A DNA stretch of 64,000 nt from Theobroma cacao (lineage: Eukaryota > Streptophyta > Magnoliopsida > Malvales > Malvaceae): assembly GCF_000208745.1 (NCBI RefSeq), contig NC_030855.1, positions 25,611,549 to 25,675,548 on the forward strand, written 5' to 3'. A program made the translations under genes and the position numbers. This document shows, one piece after another, positions 38,102 to 49,727 of this stretch; the stretch's first letter is position 1; each line of letters opens with the position of its first letter. The notes below the pieces were generated by a model. It was given only the letters and a program-made list of their open reading frames with translations. It did no database searches and was not told the origin of the DNA.

Positions 38102-40887
38102 CTAGTCATTGGAGCTGGTCCATGAACCAGGTAAAATTTTCTTCATAAAGTCCAAAATGCTAGTGACAGCAGCCTGGAAGAACAGGTAGTACAATGGGAA
38201 TTGGAACAGCGCGAACACACAAATAGGGAGGAGTGCAGCAGCGTAAGTGAGACTCGTGGTCCACTTCTTCTCCAAATGAACGACAAGGAAAATGGTGGCG
38301 GTGAACGTGAGAATGGTCGCCGTCACGGAGAAGAAGAGAGAAGTGAAGCCGATGGACATCTTCCGAGGGATAGTACGAGCAAACTGTTGCTGCTCGAGGG
38401 AAGATGTGAGGATGGAGAGGAAGACCACCACCGCGGTCAAGGAGCTCGCAAGGCCAGCGATGTCCATGACTGTGAAAAACGAGTAGAGAGGCTTTTCTGT
38501 AGTAAGGAGGACGGGCCGACCGCTTTGTGCTGATACCATGGACAAAGGAGTACGTGTCACTTGTTATGCCATGATGTATAGATAAAAATATAAAGAAATA
38601 GGAAGTACTTACCATGGAATCCTCCTGGTGCAGTGTAGGCAGCGGCAAAGACAACACCAGCGATGAGAACTGCAACAGTTGAGCTCGATTGACAAGTATT
38701 CTTAACCCACTCTTGTGCTTGTTTAAGTTGTTCCTCATGTTGCTTGTCGAACAACTCTTTTGCGGTGTGATTTTCTTTGTTGCGGTGCATGGTATAAGGA
38801 TGGGGAATTCGTTTTTCCACATTCTGCAGAAAACCAGACAAGTAATTACACGAAGAAACAAAAATGGAAAAACATTCGTAAGAATTGATGATTGACAGAG
38901 ATTAATCAAACCTTGAACCATGTCAACTCCTCTTGCAGTTGGAGGGCAGGAGTGGGTTTGCTTCCTCCATGATAATATGTGGTAACGGCGGCATGGTGCA
39001 TTATGGTGTAGCCATCGTTGTCAATGCCCAAAACCAACCTCTTCACCGCCTCTTTCTTCTCCTTTTTCACAAGTTCATAGATATTGAACCGACGGTGCAA
39101 GATCGAGACGTGTAAAATGTTCTGCCCATTTTGATTGACGAGCTCCACCGCTTGAGGGTACCTCTCGAGTATCAATCTCACGATCTCCATGATCCCAGTG
39201 CTGGCTGCAATCAGCAAGGGAGTATCAGGCGATTTACTCCTCCTCTCTGAGAGTGCAAGGTTCGTGGAGCCTTCTTCTGTTTTAGTTTCTGCCTCCTCTT
39301 TTACCTCTCCTTCTAAACAAATTGTGCTGTCCTGCTCTGGCGTATGGGCCAAAGCCACACACAAAGACGCATCCGCCCTCACCAGCTTCTCCACTAGCTT
39401 GACTGCTAGAGTATGCGTTTTCTTACTCGTCCAAATATCCCCAAGCGTTACCCATCCTATAACCCACAGATAAACATGCAAAAGAATTCCATTTTAAAGA
39501 TCATGCATGAGGTAGTATAGTCAAATTAAGACAATTGAGCCTTACCTTTAGCAAGGTACTTGCAAATAGTCTGATTCATCTTAGAATCTGCAAACGCAAA
39601 GTAGGATAAACTATGACGAATAATCTAAACTCTTAGATGATAAAAAGCTTGGAGAGATTGCTATGAAAAATCACAAGCTTAATTACGTAATACAATGAGG
39701 AATCTGTTACAATCAATTAGTAATAAGCAGAGTGATCCTTCACTACTGACCAGGGCAACGTCTGTTTTGATAGTAAGTTGAAATTTTAGAACTTCATCCA
39801 ATCTAAAACTATATCATTACCTACATAGCGCTTTAATAGATGGTGGATTTCGCTCAACTTGTCATACTCCAAATCATTGTTCTGACTTGAGGAAAGCAGA
39901 CCTGCTTCATTATCATCATCTGAATGGCTCGGAAAGCCTGTAAATGAAACATACAAGCTAAATAATTGGTGCAAATCTCCAAAGTACAATAAGAAGATTC
40001 AATTCAAAGGATTGGAACCAGAACCAATAATGTTTTCTGATCGTGTTAGAATACTTACAACTGTAGATAAACGCCTTCAATCTGATCATAGGAGTAGTAC
40101 TCTTAAATGCAGTTGGCATCTTAGCTAGGAGATGGAGAATCGTCTTGCCATTCCTGTCTTTGTAAGTTGCAAGCTGTTGATCCTTGTTCAGTAACCAAAT
40201 AGCTGTCCCTGCATTGGAAAAATGCCAAGTAGAACTTTGAGTTAAAAACAAAACAATGATCATCATTACGTTGGTAAAATGGTGAAAACAGATAGAGATA
40301 CCAAAGTGTTGGCCGATGACAGCACTGTGAAGAATGGTGACCCCATCATCTCTTCTGTAATGATCATGCAGATTTCCAATTTCTTCAGCTTGTTGTACCA
40401 GGTACTTTACCATTTCAGTGTTACCAAATTCTGCAGCCCTGAACAGTGGGGTTTCACCTAAATTATTTCGAACCCCCAAAATCTGTTTCCTGATCTCCCC
40501 AGTTTCTAGTTCATCAGCAACTGTTGGCCCCTTAGATGACGACAACTTTGTAATCAAGGAATCTGCATCTTCAACATTTCCAGTGGAGGCCACCTCATGG
40601 AGAATTGTGTTCCCCTGAATGTTCTTCATCTTCAAGAGCTCGAGTCTCCTCGTCTGTGGCACCATCCTAAGCAGAACTCGAAGTGCTTCTTTGCTTCCTT
40701 TGCGCTGAGCTGCAATGTGAAATACAGTATCTTTATAAGCCGTGATTGGATCGAACAAGGCATCTGCAGGCTTGTCCTGGTAGAATCTCCTAAGACCACG
40801 AGCGTCACCTTGGAGGGCTTTGCCATAAGGTAGTCCTATGTCTTCAACTCTCTCCGTCTCACTCGCAATAGCTATTTCTTTCTCCAT
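38102..40887 (-). CDS. Ankyrin repeat/PGG-domain membrane protein (array copy B)
   Basis: Predicted 692 aa, same architecture as copies A and C. The seven exons are 40302-40887, 40059-40208, 39821-39937, 39546-39587, 38912-39456, 38613-38823 and 38102-38529; the 2079 nt close in phase. First ankyrin block: KDTVFHIAAQRKGSKEAL, QGNTILHEVASTGN, LGETPLFRAAEFGN, VTILHSAVIGQHFG, then GKTILHLLAKMPTAF. An acidic linker follows (SHSDDDNEAGLLSSS). Second ankyrin block: DTPLLIAASTGIMEIV, NGQNILHVSILHR, DGYTIMHHAA. The PGG domain contains MHRNKENHTAKELF, AAAYTAPGGFH and three more hydrophobic helices; the C-terminus is short and polar. Exon phases match copy C exactly. A bulk frame at 38160-38921 in another phase is a shadow. 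Confidence 0.92.
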
Positions 40888-42091
40888 TTCTCTCTCTCCT
40901 TCCTTGTCAATCTTGAAAACCAGTCTCTGCCTTTGTTTTGTTTATAGACTCGTATTGCTTGAAACAGCACCGAAATGCATCTATTACTTTGCTTAATAAG
41001 TTGATAAAGCTAAATCAAGAAAAGAAAAGCTGAACCATTTATGAGAATATAATAAAGTTCAGAAAATGCACTGCAGAGTAAAGACTCCCAAAATTTATTT
41101 ATATATGCCGGTACCAAGCCAACCAACTCGGGAACAATTCAATTTTAGTCTGAGTAAGGAATTTTCTTTCCCATTCTTTTTTTTTGGCTCCACCTCGCAA
41201 AGTTGATTATGCTTTGTTTGATGTTCACTTCTCTGCAAAGCTGGCATAGCAGTGTCAAAGGACTTTCGCTTTTCATTATTCACGTGGAAAACAAAGTTTT
41301 TTCTTTTCTGAAACCCAAGAACTATAACCAAGAGAAGAATTTGAGACGGAGAGATTGTGGAATAACAATCAAAACAACTGTAAGGATTTTTGAACTTTTG
41401 ATGCATCGTTTTGGCCTGGTGGTAATGATTTCTTGGTTCCTTGAACTCTTATCATGCCAGGTTCAGGTCGTCCTGTTTCTGCTTGTTTCCAGGTTTAAGG
41501 TGCCTCTGCTTCTGTTTTAAATTGTTCAAGGTGGAAGATTCTTGCTTCCTGGTTTTACTCCAGGTGTTGTGCCCTGTTTTCGCAGATCCTGTACTGTGCC
41601 CTTTTTTGAGCATCAAGCTTATAGATTTTGCTGAGCAAGAAAATACAGTTTCACAGTGTTTTCTCTCTTTATCTGATACATTTTAGAGTTTTGAAAAGCA
41701 AATCGATTTTTTTTTGCAGACAAGAATAGCAGGGAGTTGTAATTATCTATCAAAACCCACAAATATTTAACCAATGAACACTGGAGCTACTCGGAGTTCC
41801 TGGAAGGTTTCTTTGTTTCTTTTAATCTAAATTACTCTCAAAACTGTATCTTGGAACCCAGATGAGGGTTTAATTTGGCCCACTGGACAAGCTTCAATCA
41901 TTCACAGCAGGATGACGACTTCAGGTTACCTGTAATCCTACAACTCTAATGAAGAAATCAAATGAAACTTAAAGTTTTACTTCAACAGCGAGCGGTATTA
42001 TTGAAGCTTAGTAGGGCACAAAAACCTACTAGAAAATACACCAATAAAATTCAATCCATAAATAAAAGGGCATTGAAACAGATATTGGTTC
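40888..42091. other. Spacer between ankyrin genes B and C
   Basis: Gene B promoter side at the left; a pyrimidine-rich, low-complexity stretch on the plus strand at about 41400-41620 (repeated ttcctggttt/cttcctgg-like words); gene C 3' side at the right. Open frames at 41095-41406 and 41203-41520 lack family features. No RNA gene was seen. Confidence 0.5.
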
Positions 42092-44717
42092 TTAATCATC
42101 TTTAATCTGAAGAAATTCCCAGTTTCCAGGTAAGTTCCTTCTAAAAAAATCAAAAATGCTCTTGACTGCAGCAACAAAGTACTCGTAGTACAGAGGGAAT
42201 TGAAACAATGCGAATACGCAGATAGGAAGGAATGCAGCGGCATATGTTAGACTTGCAGTCCATTTTTTCTCCAAATGAATAAGCAGTAGAATCGTGGCTG
42301 TGAAGGTGAGCATGGTCGAGGTGACAGAGAAGAAGAGAAAGGTGAAGCCGAGCGAGAGGTTCCGAGGGAGCGTGTGAAGGAAATCTTCAAACTCAAGGGA
42401 AGACGTGAGGATGGAGAGGAAGATCACCACCGAGGTCAAGGAGCTTGCCAGGCCAGCAACGTCCATGACAGTAAAAAACGAGTAGAGCGGTTTTTCCAGG
42501 AGAATGGGACGACCATCTGCAGCAAGCCATGATACAAGATCAAAATTTAAATGTAAATATGTTTTTACAACATTGGTATCATTACATTGAGCAGAAACAA
42601 GACTATCATTAGGTAACTTACCCTGCAGGAAACCCCCGGGTGCGGTGTAGGCAGCTGCAAAGACAACAGTAGCGACAAGGACTGCGACGGTTGAGCATGA
42701 CTGAGAAGTGTTCTTCACCCAGTCTTGTGCGGTTTTAAGTTGCTCTTGGTGCATGTCCTTGAACAGCTGATCTGCTGTAACATTTCTTTTGTTGCGGTGC
42801 ATGGTAAAATGTGAGGGGATTTGATTTTTCACTTTCTGCATTGAGGACAAGAACAATTAGGACAAATCATTCTGAAAATTACTAGTAATGAATCTTGGGC
42901 TTTTGATTAAAAAGGACGATATAACCTCGAACCAGGTCAACTCCTGTTGTAGTTTGAGAGCAGGAGTAGGTTTGGTTCCTCCCTGATAGTACTTGGTCTC
43001 GGCAGCATGGTGCAAAATGGTGCAGCCATCATTGTCGATCCCCCTGACCAGCCTCTTTGCCTCTTCCTTACTCTTTACGACTTCAAACACTTCGTACTTA
43101 CGGTGCATGATGGCCACATGAAGTATGTTCTGTCCGGTTTTACTGATGTGCTCGACTGCTTGAGGGTACACGTTGAGTATCTCGTTCACAATCTCCCTGA
43201 TGCCAGTGCTAGCCGCAATGAACAACGGCGTATCAGGTTCATCCGATTCCTTTCTCGCCGCTGCACCCTTCACCCTTTCTTCTTCTTTTTCCTTTCTTTC
43301 TAAGCAAATCGTGTCGTCCTCCTCTGGTTCATGAGGCTCAAACCAAGAAGCGTCCGTTCCCACTAGCATCTTCGCCAGTTTAACAGCTGATACATGCATT
43401 TTCTTTTGGCTCCACAGATGATCAATCATTGTCCATCCTGCGCACATATAAATTATATAAACAATTCACACAAAAAAAAAAAAAGAAAGAGAGAGAGAAG
43501 AAAATCATTTAGTTCTTACCTTTGGCGAGGCACCTCCAAATGGCGCAGTACAACTTGAAGCCTGCAATTGATGGTTTCCATTTAGCTTTGATGAAGAAGA
43601 TTCATAGTTAATAAACAAGAACTAGATAACCATTTTGCCAAAAAAATTACCTTTGGATCGATCTGATTGATTGAGACCTTTGCTTGGATCGCCATGCTCC
43701 AAATCCTTGTTCTGCTGATTTGATGGAAGCTGATCACTCTCATCCTCCTTACCTGGATCGCTTGGAAGGCCTTCAAACAAACAAGTAACGTCGTTTAGAT
43801 GAGTGATGGCGCTTAATTTTGAGCTTAAATACTCTAGATCAAAGGAACGAGAGCCACAACTCCTTCGAGTTAATTATAATTAGAAAACATACAGTAATAG
43901 ATGGCTTTTTTCAATATTCTTGTTATGGGAGAACCACTCTGGAAAGCAGTTGCCATGCCAGCCAGGATATGAAGACTTGTCTTGCCATTCTTGTCTTTGT
44001 AAGCTGCAAGTTCTTTGTCCTTTTCCAATAACCAAATAGCAGTCTCTGCATTAGAAATCGATTAGAATATCGAGTTAGACAAAACAAAAGAGTTATCAGA
44101 ATTGATCGAGTTCAGAAATGGAGATGACAGAGAGAGATACCAAAGTGTTGGCTGATCACGGCAATATGCAGAATTGAGACCCCATCATCTCTTTTGTAGT
44201 GATTCTCAAGATTCCCGTCTCTTTCGATTTCTCTTGCCAAATACATCACCATGGTTTTGTTGCCATATTCTACAGCCCTGAAGAATGGGGTTTCGCCTAA
44301 CTTGTTCCGATCCGCCAGTATCTCTCTCCGTTCGCGAATATCCCTTTCATCGTCTGATATCCCGTCAGAGAACAACAGCTCCCTGATTAACAAGTCTGCT
44401 GCTTTAAGACTGGCAGAGGTGGCAACCTCGTGGAGAATCGTGTTACCATAAATGTTCTTCATCTTCAACAGCTCACGTTTCTTAGGCCGCGGCACCATTT
44501 GAACTAGGACTTGAAGCACTTCTTCGCTCCCTCTGTAAGCTGCAATGTGAAATATGGTATCTCTACAGGCCGTGATCCGATTGAATAAGGCGTCAGGATT
44601 TGTCTGGTAGATTCCCTTCAAGCCTTGAGCATCATTTTTCAAAACTTTCGCATAAGCATCTCTCATTTCATAAAAGATTCTCATCTCTGGTCTCGAGATA
44701 TCTACTTCTATCGCCAT
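42092..44717 (-). CDS. Ankyrin repeat/PGG-domain membrane protein (array copy C)
   Basis: Predicted 680 aa. Exons are 44141-44717, 43893-44045, 43651-43770, 43520-43561, 42926-43437, 42622-42835 and 42092-42516; the 2043 nt close in phase. The start was chosen at ATG 44717 (MAIEVDISRPEM) because it aligns with the N-termini of copies A and B; the open frame runs further upstream without family sequence. First ankyrin block: RDTIFHIAAYRGSEEVLQVL, YGNTILHEVATSAS, LGETPFFRAVEYGN, VSILHIAVISQHFG. Second block: DTPLFIAASTGIREIV, GQNILHVAIMHR, DGCTILHHAA. The PGG core AAAYTAPGGFL is at about 530-540, followed by three hydrophobic helices with SFFTVMDVAGLASSL and PICVFALFQFPLYY. Copies A and C share ...SCSTVAVLVATVVF where B has SSSTVAVLIAGVVF, suggesting A and C are closer there. 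Membrane anchoring is inferred from the family. Confidence 0.92.
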
Positions 44718-45781
44718 CTTTCTCTCTCTCCCTTTCACTCTAGATGATCGATTAAGCTGCCTGAATTGAAAGAGAATCTCATATCTATCCAAGATAAAGT
44801 TCACAATGCCGGGTGTTTTATGCACTGATATTACTCGAAAGAGCAGCGGAAAGATATACATGGTATCTGTACCTTGCTTGGTTGCTTGATAAAGCTAAAA
44901 GGAGAGAAGAAAAGTTGAAGAATTCCTCTGAATAGGATAAAGTTCAGAAACTGCAGAAGAACAAAAGCTTGCTGTTGCCGATTCCATGAACACAAGTCAA
45001 TCATCTTTCCAGGACAAACGTACTTGCTTATGTTTTGCTTATGATGCTGTACTATGCACCTCATTGTGATTCACACCACACTACGAAGGAGATTTACACT
45101 TTTACATATAGCTGGCACCCAGGCCTTGCAGCAGTGGTAAAGAATTTCACTTTTCAACTTTTTTATGCTTTTCTTAAATTAAAAACAAAAAGATTATGCG
45201 AGTTAATTATGAAAAATAAAAATCGTCTGTCTCACTTGATATCTCGATTAATATTCCTTTGAAAATCACTATTAAACAATAATATACTTGGGCATCTTAG
45301 GACCAGCCAGAACTGCTTTTCATCCTGATTTAGTCTGGACCCTGCAAATTATACTTGGGCAGGATTTTTAACCTTAAGACTGAAGGAAACCTAAGCCTTT
45401 TTCACCATGTTTTGAGTTTGAATTCCTATAATTCATGAACTTTCAAGTCTAACAGCATTTTTGGATTGGGGCAGGGGGGGGGAGGGGGGGAGAGAGAAAA
45501 GTTAAAAGGAGGAAACTGAATTCTGCGGGTTTGCGTTGGTGCTTTAATAGACTGAAAGCCTAAAACAGTGAGTGGAAGATAAGTATAAATATCAGCTTCT
45601 AGTATTATATCAGCTCTCACTTAGGAAGAGCAAGTTAGAATCAAGTCATATAACATGTATGCACACACTAGTTATAATCTGGCTGTACTAGAAACAGCTT
45701 TCTGTACCTTTACTGTCTTGGGCATATTATTAATGAAAATACCTTACTAGTTGAGCAAAAAAAACAGATCTAAAGTTTAGT
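44718..45781. other. Spacer between ankyrin gene C and fibrillin
   Basis: Left: promoter side of gene C. Right: 3' UTR of the fibrillin gene. A G-run (about 45471-45490) gives an apparent minus-strand proline stretch in a spurious frame. No supported gene or RNA. Confidence 0.5.
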
Positions 45782-48502
45782 TCATGGTGTCAAGAGAGCA
45801 CTGCCCTCCTTGATGAGCACAAAGACACTACCAGCATCTCCTCTCGAAATGCGCAGTTCTTCGTCAAGGTATGTTGTAAGTAACCATGATTCTGCATTGC
45901 TGTTTGATAACGAGAACTTCAATGGTGGTTGGCTGGAAATTGTCTTTGCAACAGAGGAAGCTGTGTCTTGCACAGAGGTGAGCAAGCCTTTAACAGGAGT
46001 TAGATCGATTTTTTGTCCCAGAAATTCCACATTTTCAGGTAAAACTATGGAGTCTGTCAGCTGGGGAGTTCCAATTATGCCTTCTTGAAACTTGATCTAT
46101 ATAGAACAAATAGAAAAAAGAGCCATTTTAAGTGACATTCAGACCTCTAATTTCTTTAATGTATTAGCAAGCATAGCAGTTTCCTCTAATAACATAGTCC
46201 TGATTAAACACTATTTAGCTGCCTGTAAAAAAATATTTGGGGACATTCAAAGAGGAAAAAGGGTAATTCAACATTGTTTACTATGACATTTGAATTTAGA
46301 GATAGGTCCAGTTGCCATTATTATGGAGAAAATTCCAAATTTTCATGAACAAGAGATTGAAATTCTAAAACCACTTTTGCTTATTTGCATGAAGATGGCA
46401 CAGAACCCTGCAGATGTGAGGAAAGAGTGTAAATTTTCACATCAAAGTTTAAACCTTTACGTTCCAAATGCTTACTGTGAGAGATAGAACCACTTCTCTA
46501 ACATTGGTTTAACAGAAGAAAAATATACCCATAAATAACATACCTGCACACGCTTGGGGCTTCGGACCTCAAATTTTGCATTTGTGCTAATTGTATTTGA
46601 GGCCAATGGCCCAGAGAACTGAACAGAGTTCTGCACAGTGAAACTTTCAGCATCAATGGTCTGTGATATTTCCTCCACCTTCACTAATGGCAGTTGACCC
46701 CTTGACAACAGTGGAAACAGACCCGGGAAAGATGTGTACCTGTGCCATAGTACAGTACATCACATATCAATATACGTACACTACTGCCTCATGAAAGAAT
46801 TAAACAAAATGCTTAGAGATATAGCTGGGGTTTTATTTTCTGTTCCATTTTGAAACTTACTAATCCCTTTGTTATACTATCATATGCCGAGACCAGTAAC
46901 TAATAGCTGCATGATATATTAAGCATCAGTAACAAGAATCAATATCAACATTGTACTTTATGGCTACATCCAAGCAGAAAACTAGAAGAGAGGAGAGAGG
47001 GAGTTTCACCCTGAGAAATGCCACAAATAGAGGAGAAAAGCTAAGTAACATTGATGAAAACAATCCCTATTGAGTAGCAGCATGAACTTCAACTACACAT
47101 TTTTTGTCATCAGTTCATTTAAGAAGAAACAGACACACCCTCAAGCTTCATTCTATCCTTTTTGACCAAATTAAATGTTATTCCTGAAAAACATCTTTCA
47201 GCAACTAGTTTCGGATGTATAAAACACAGTGAAGGGTACTGCCAGGACATAATACATATGTATTAGATTGCCAGTATCTTATGCTGCTTGTGCTTTTAAT
47301 CTTTTGGATAGTTTCTCTTCAGCCTCTTTCATAGGCCAGAAACAACTTGCAAATTCCAAGACAAACACTAATGCTTTTACAAACCAGATTGTTGTATATG
47401 TTCTTTTAGCTGTTTTACGTACCTAGATCCTAGTTAGTTCCATGCCCTCAATCCATTTACTCTAGCAGTCTATCCATTAGAATTAGAAGAACTGGCTGTA
47501 GAGTAGACTCAACAACTAAAAGGTAAAGGTGCAGAACGATTACGCTGATTGAACATCTAATCTTAATGAGATGTCCAAATTCATTGAATAGTACAAGAAA
47601 GAAACTTAATTAAACCGAAGTGCTAGACCATGATGTTGCCATAGCCGGTACTCAGTTATTGCAAAAGGCCTAACACTAAATCCTAGTCTAGCTCCTCTTT
47701 CAGAAGCACTTAGCAAAGCATATATCGCTAGCCTATTTCAGCTTGAATTATTGTACAAATTAATGCCCTTTCATTGCGAAGGACCAAATCCTGTAAGGTC
47801 AGGTCATGCCATGTCTAAGCATAAACTTCATAACGTCAACAAATGATGGAATCTACTGTAAATACTTAGCCTTTAACAATAAAGATATGATTAACCAAAA
47901 TTTAACGAGAATTTCTTTGCATTTCCTATTTCCAGGATAATAGTCTGAGCTACATATGATTCATAATTCTGTTTCTTTATCAATGTTTGGTTAGCAAGAA
48001 AGTAGAGAGCTTACGCGAGAATCCATTTTCCATTGAGCAGAGTCAAAGCCTCAGTTGGTGCTGGGGTTGGGTTCTTGGCCTCGAGCTGAGTTATAAGCTC
48101 GACAATCTCAGCTCTGGTCTCACTGGTAGCTTTCAAGCCACGATTAGTCCCATAAAATGAATCCACCAAAGCCTTTTTCAAGCTATCGATTTCGGACACT
48201 TCTTTAGGCTTCTCCTCTTCTGCCACCGCCACTGCAGGACTCTCTGTCACTGGCTGCTCCTCCTCCTCCTCCTCCTCCGCCTTGTCTGGGCCATACTCGT
48301 CATCGTACACAGCACGGACCTGAAAAACGGGCCTTTCCCGGACCGCTTTTAGGGTAAAAAATTGAGATTTCTTGATCAAATTCTGAGTCGGTTTAGTAGA
48401 GTTCTGAGGCAGAATTGAAGGTTTCGAGGCCAAGTTACGGCTTCGTGGAGTCGATAAGAAGGTCTTGCATGGAAATTGATTCAACTGAGAAACTGTAGCC
48501 AT
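45782..48502 (-). CDS. FBN1: Plastid-lipid-associated protein / fibrillin, FBN1-type, plastid-targeted
   Basis: Predicted 332-aa fibrillin (PAP). These proteins coat plastoglobules and thylakoid margins, bind lipids and carotenoids, and protect photosynthesis under stress. Exons are 48015-48502, 46544-46739 and 45782-46096; the 999 nt close in phase. The first ~60 residues form a Ser/Thr/Lys/Arg-rich transit peptide. An acidic segment follows with a Glu run encoded by CTC/TCC repeats on the plus strand (about 48258-48281). The PAP_fibrillin domain (about 100-332) contains [68 protein letters not shown] and the conserved C-terminal [20 protein letters not shown]. Arabidopsis FBN1a is 318 aa, so this looks full length. 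Intron 1 is about 1.3 kb and holds nothing recognizable. Confidence 0.95.
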
Positions 48503-49727
48503 GGTTTTCTTTGGATTTTCAAGATGGAAAAACTCGACAGGAAGAAACAGGGAACTTATGAACAGAGAAATGAAAAACAGGGGAGATTAAGTAACAAACA
48601 ATTCAACTTCGACAACTACCAGAACAAGAAACCACAAGGGCAATCACTAAACAGCTGTCGAAGACAAAGCTCAATGACCATTTTATCCTCGATTTTATGT
48701 CTCTTCTGTCCATGTTCTTGACACGTGGGTGAGTGGACTCTTTCCTTTCCAGAACAAAGCCAACAAAGAGCGTGTGAGGCTGGGAGGGAATTGGTGTTCT
48801 GATCGAATTCAGTAACTTTGTCAGGGCGGACTGCATGGGCGCACAATTGGTGTGGAAACTAACTCTGGAAGCTTCTAACGCTCAAATATCTCCCCCAAAG
48901 CGAATGAAAACAATACGCAAACTGAAGCAGAAATAACTCATTTTGTTTGCAAGCTTATCTCTACATAAGAATACATGGATGTGGTTTTCCCATATAGTCG
49001 AAGCCATACATTCTTTTGATTTTGATGACTGAAAGCATATGACATAAATTTTGTGACTATGTCCGAACCCAAGACCAAGATGGGTATTAAAAATTTTATT
49101 CGAATTCATTTCCAATATGAATCTTTTATTATCATGTTCAATACTTGCCAATATTTGTATAAAATCAACCTGTTTACATCTCTACTGGCCTTCGAATCTA
49201 TTGGGGGTTCCTTTTTTCTCTATATTTGGAAATTGGCTATAGGCCCCTTTCACAAGTAAAGGTGTTTACGGATTGGTCTTATATTCAAGTTTTGATTGAA
49301 TTAAAGTTTATACTTTCGTCACCAAAGCGTTAAAATCACCTATAAATAGGTCTACTAACATATATTAAATGGATATAACTGAATTTTAGTATAATCGAAT
49401 TAGATTTATTAATTTTTTAGGTTTATAATTATGAGTCGATATTATCAAATTTGTGATTTTTAAAATTAAATTTAAGTTTATTTGATCGGTTAAAAAATTA
49501 TTAATATAGTAAAATATTATTTCATATTAGTATTTTAATATTTTAAAGTATAATATAAATTTATTTATTAATCAATAATTTAATTGGAATTGGATTGGAT
49601 CAGGCTTTCCACAATCCATTGGAGGCTTCAATTAACATGTGACTAGAGGGCCCATTTGGGCCTTGTTTCTTCAACCGCAAAAATGGATTAAACCTGCAAG
49701 GGCCATGGTTGAAACCCAGAAAGGCAC
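48503..49727. promoter_or_regulatory. Divergent intergenic region (fibrillin / PPR)
   Basis: Contains both promoters of a head-to-head pair. The left part (48503-48880) is mixed composition, with a purine-rich stretch directly upstream of the fibrillin ATG; the middle (49260-49600) is strongly AT-rich. Open frames on both strands at 48476-48846 overlap one another without family features. No clear TATA box could be assigned. Confidence 0.4.

Noticed and set aside
38160..38921. 253-codon minus-strand frame in ankyrin gene B
   Set aside because: Runs through two PGG exons and the intron in the wrong phase; the correct phase gives the conserved PGG domain.
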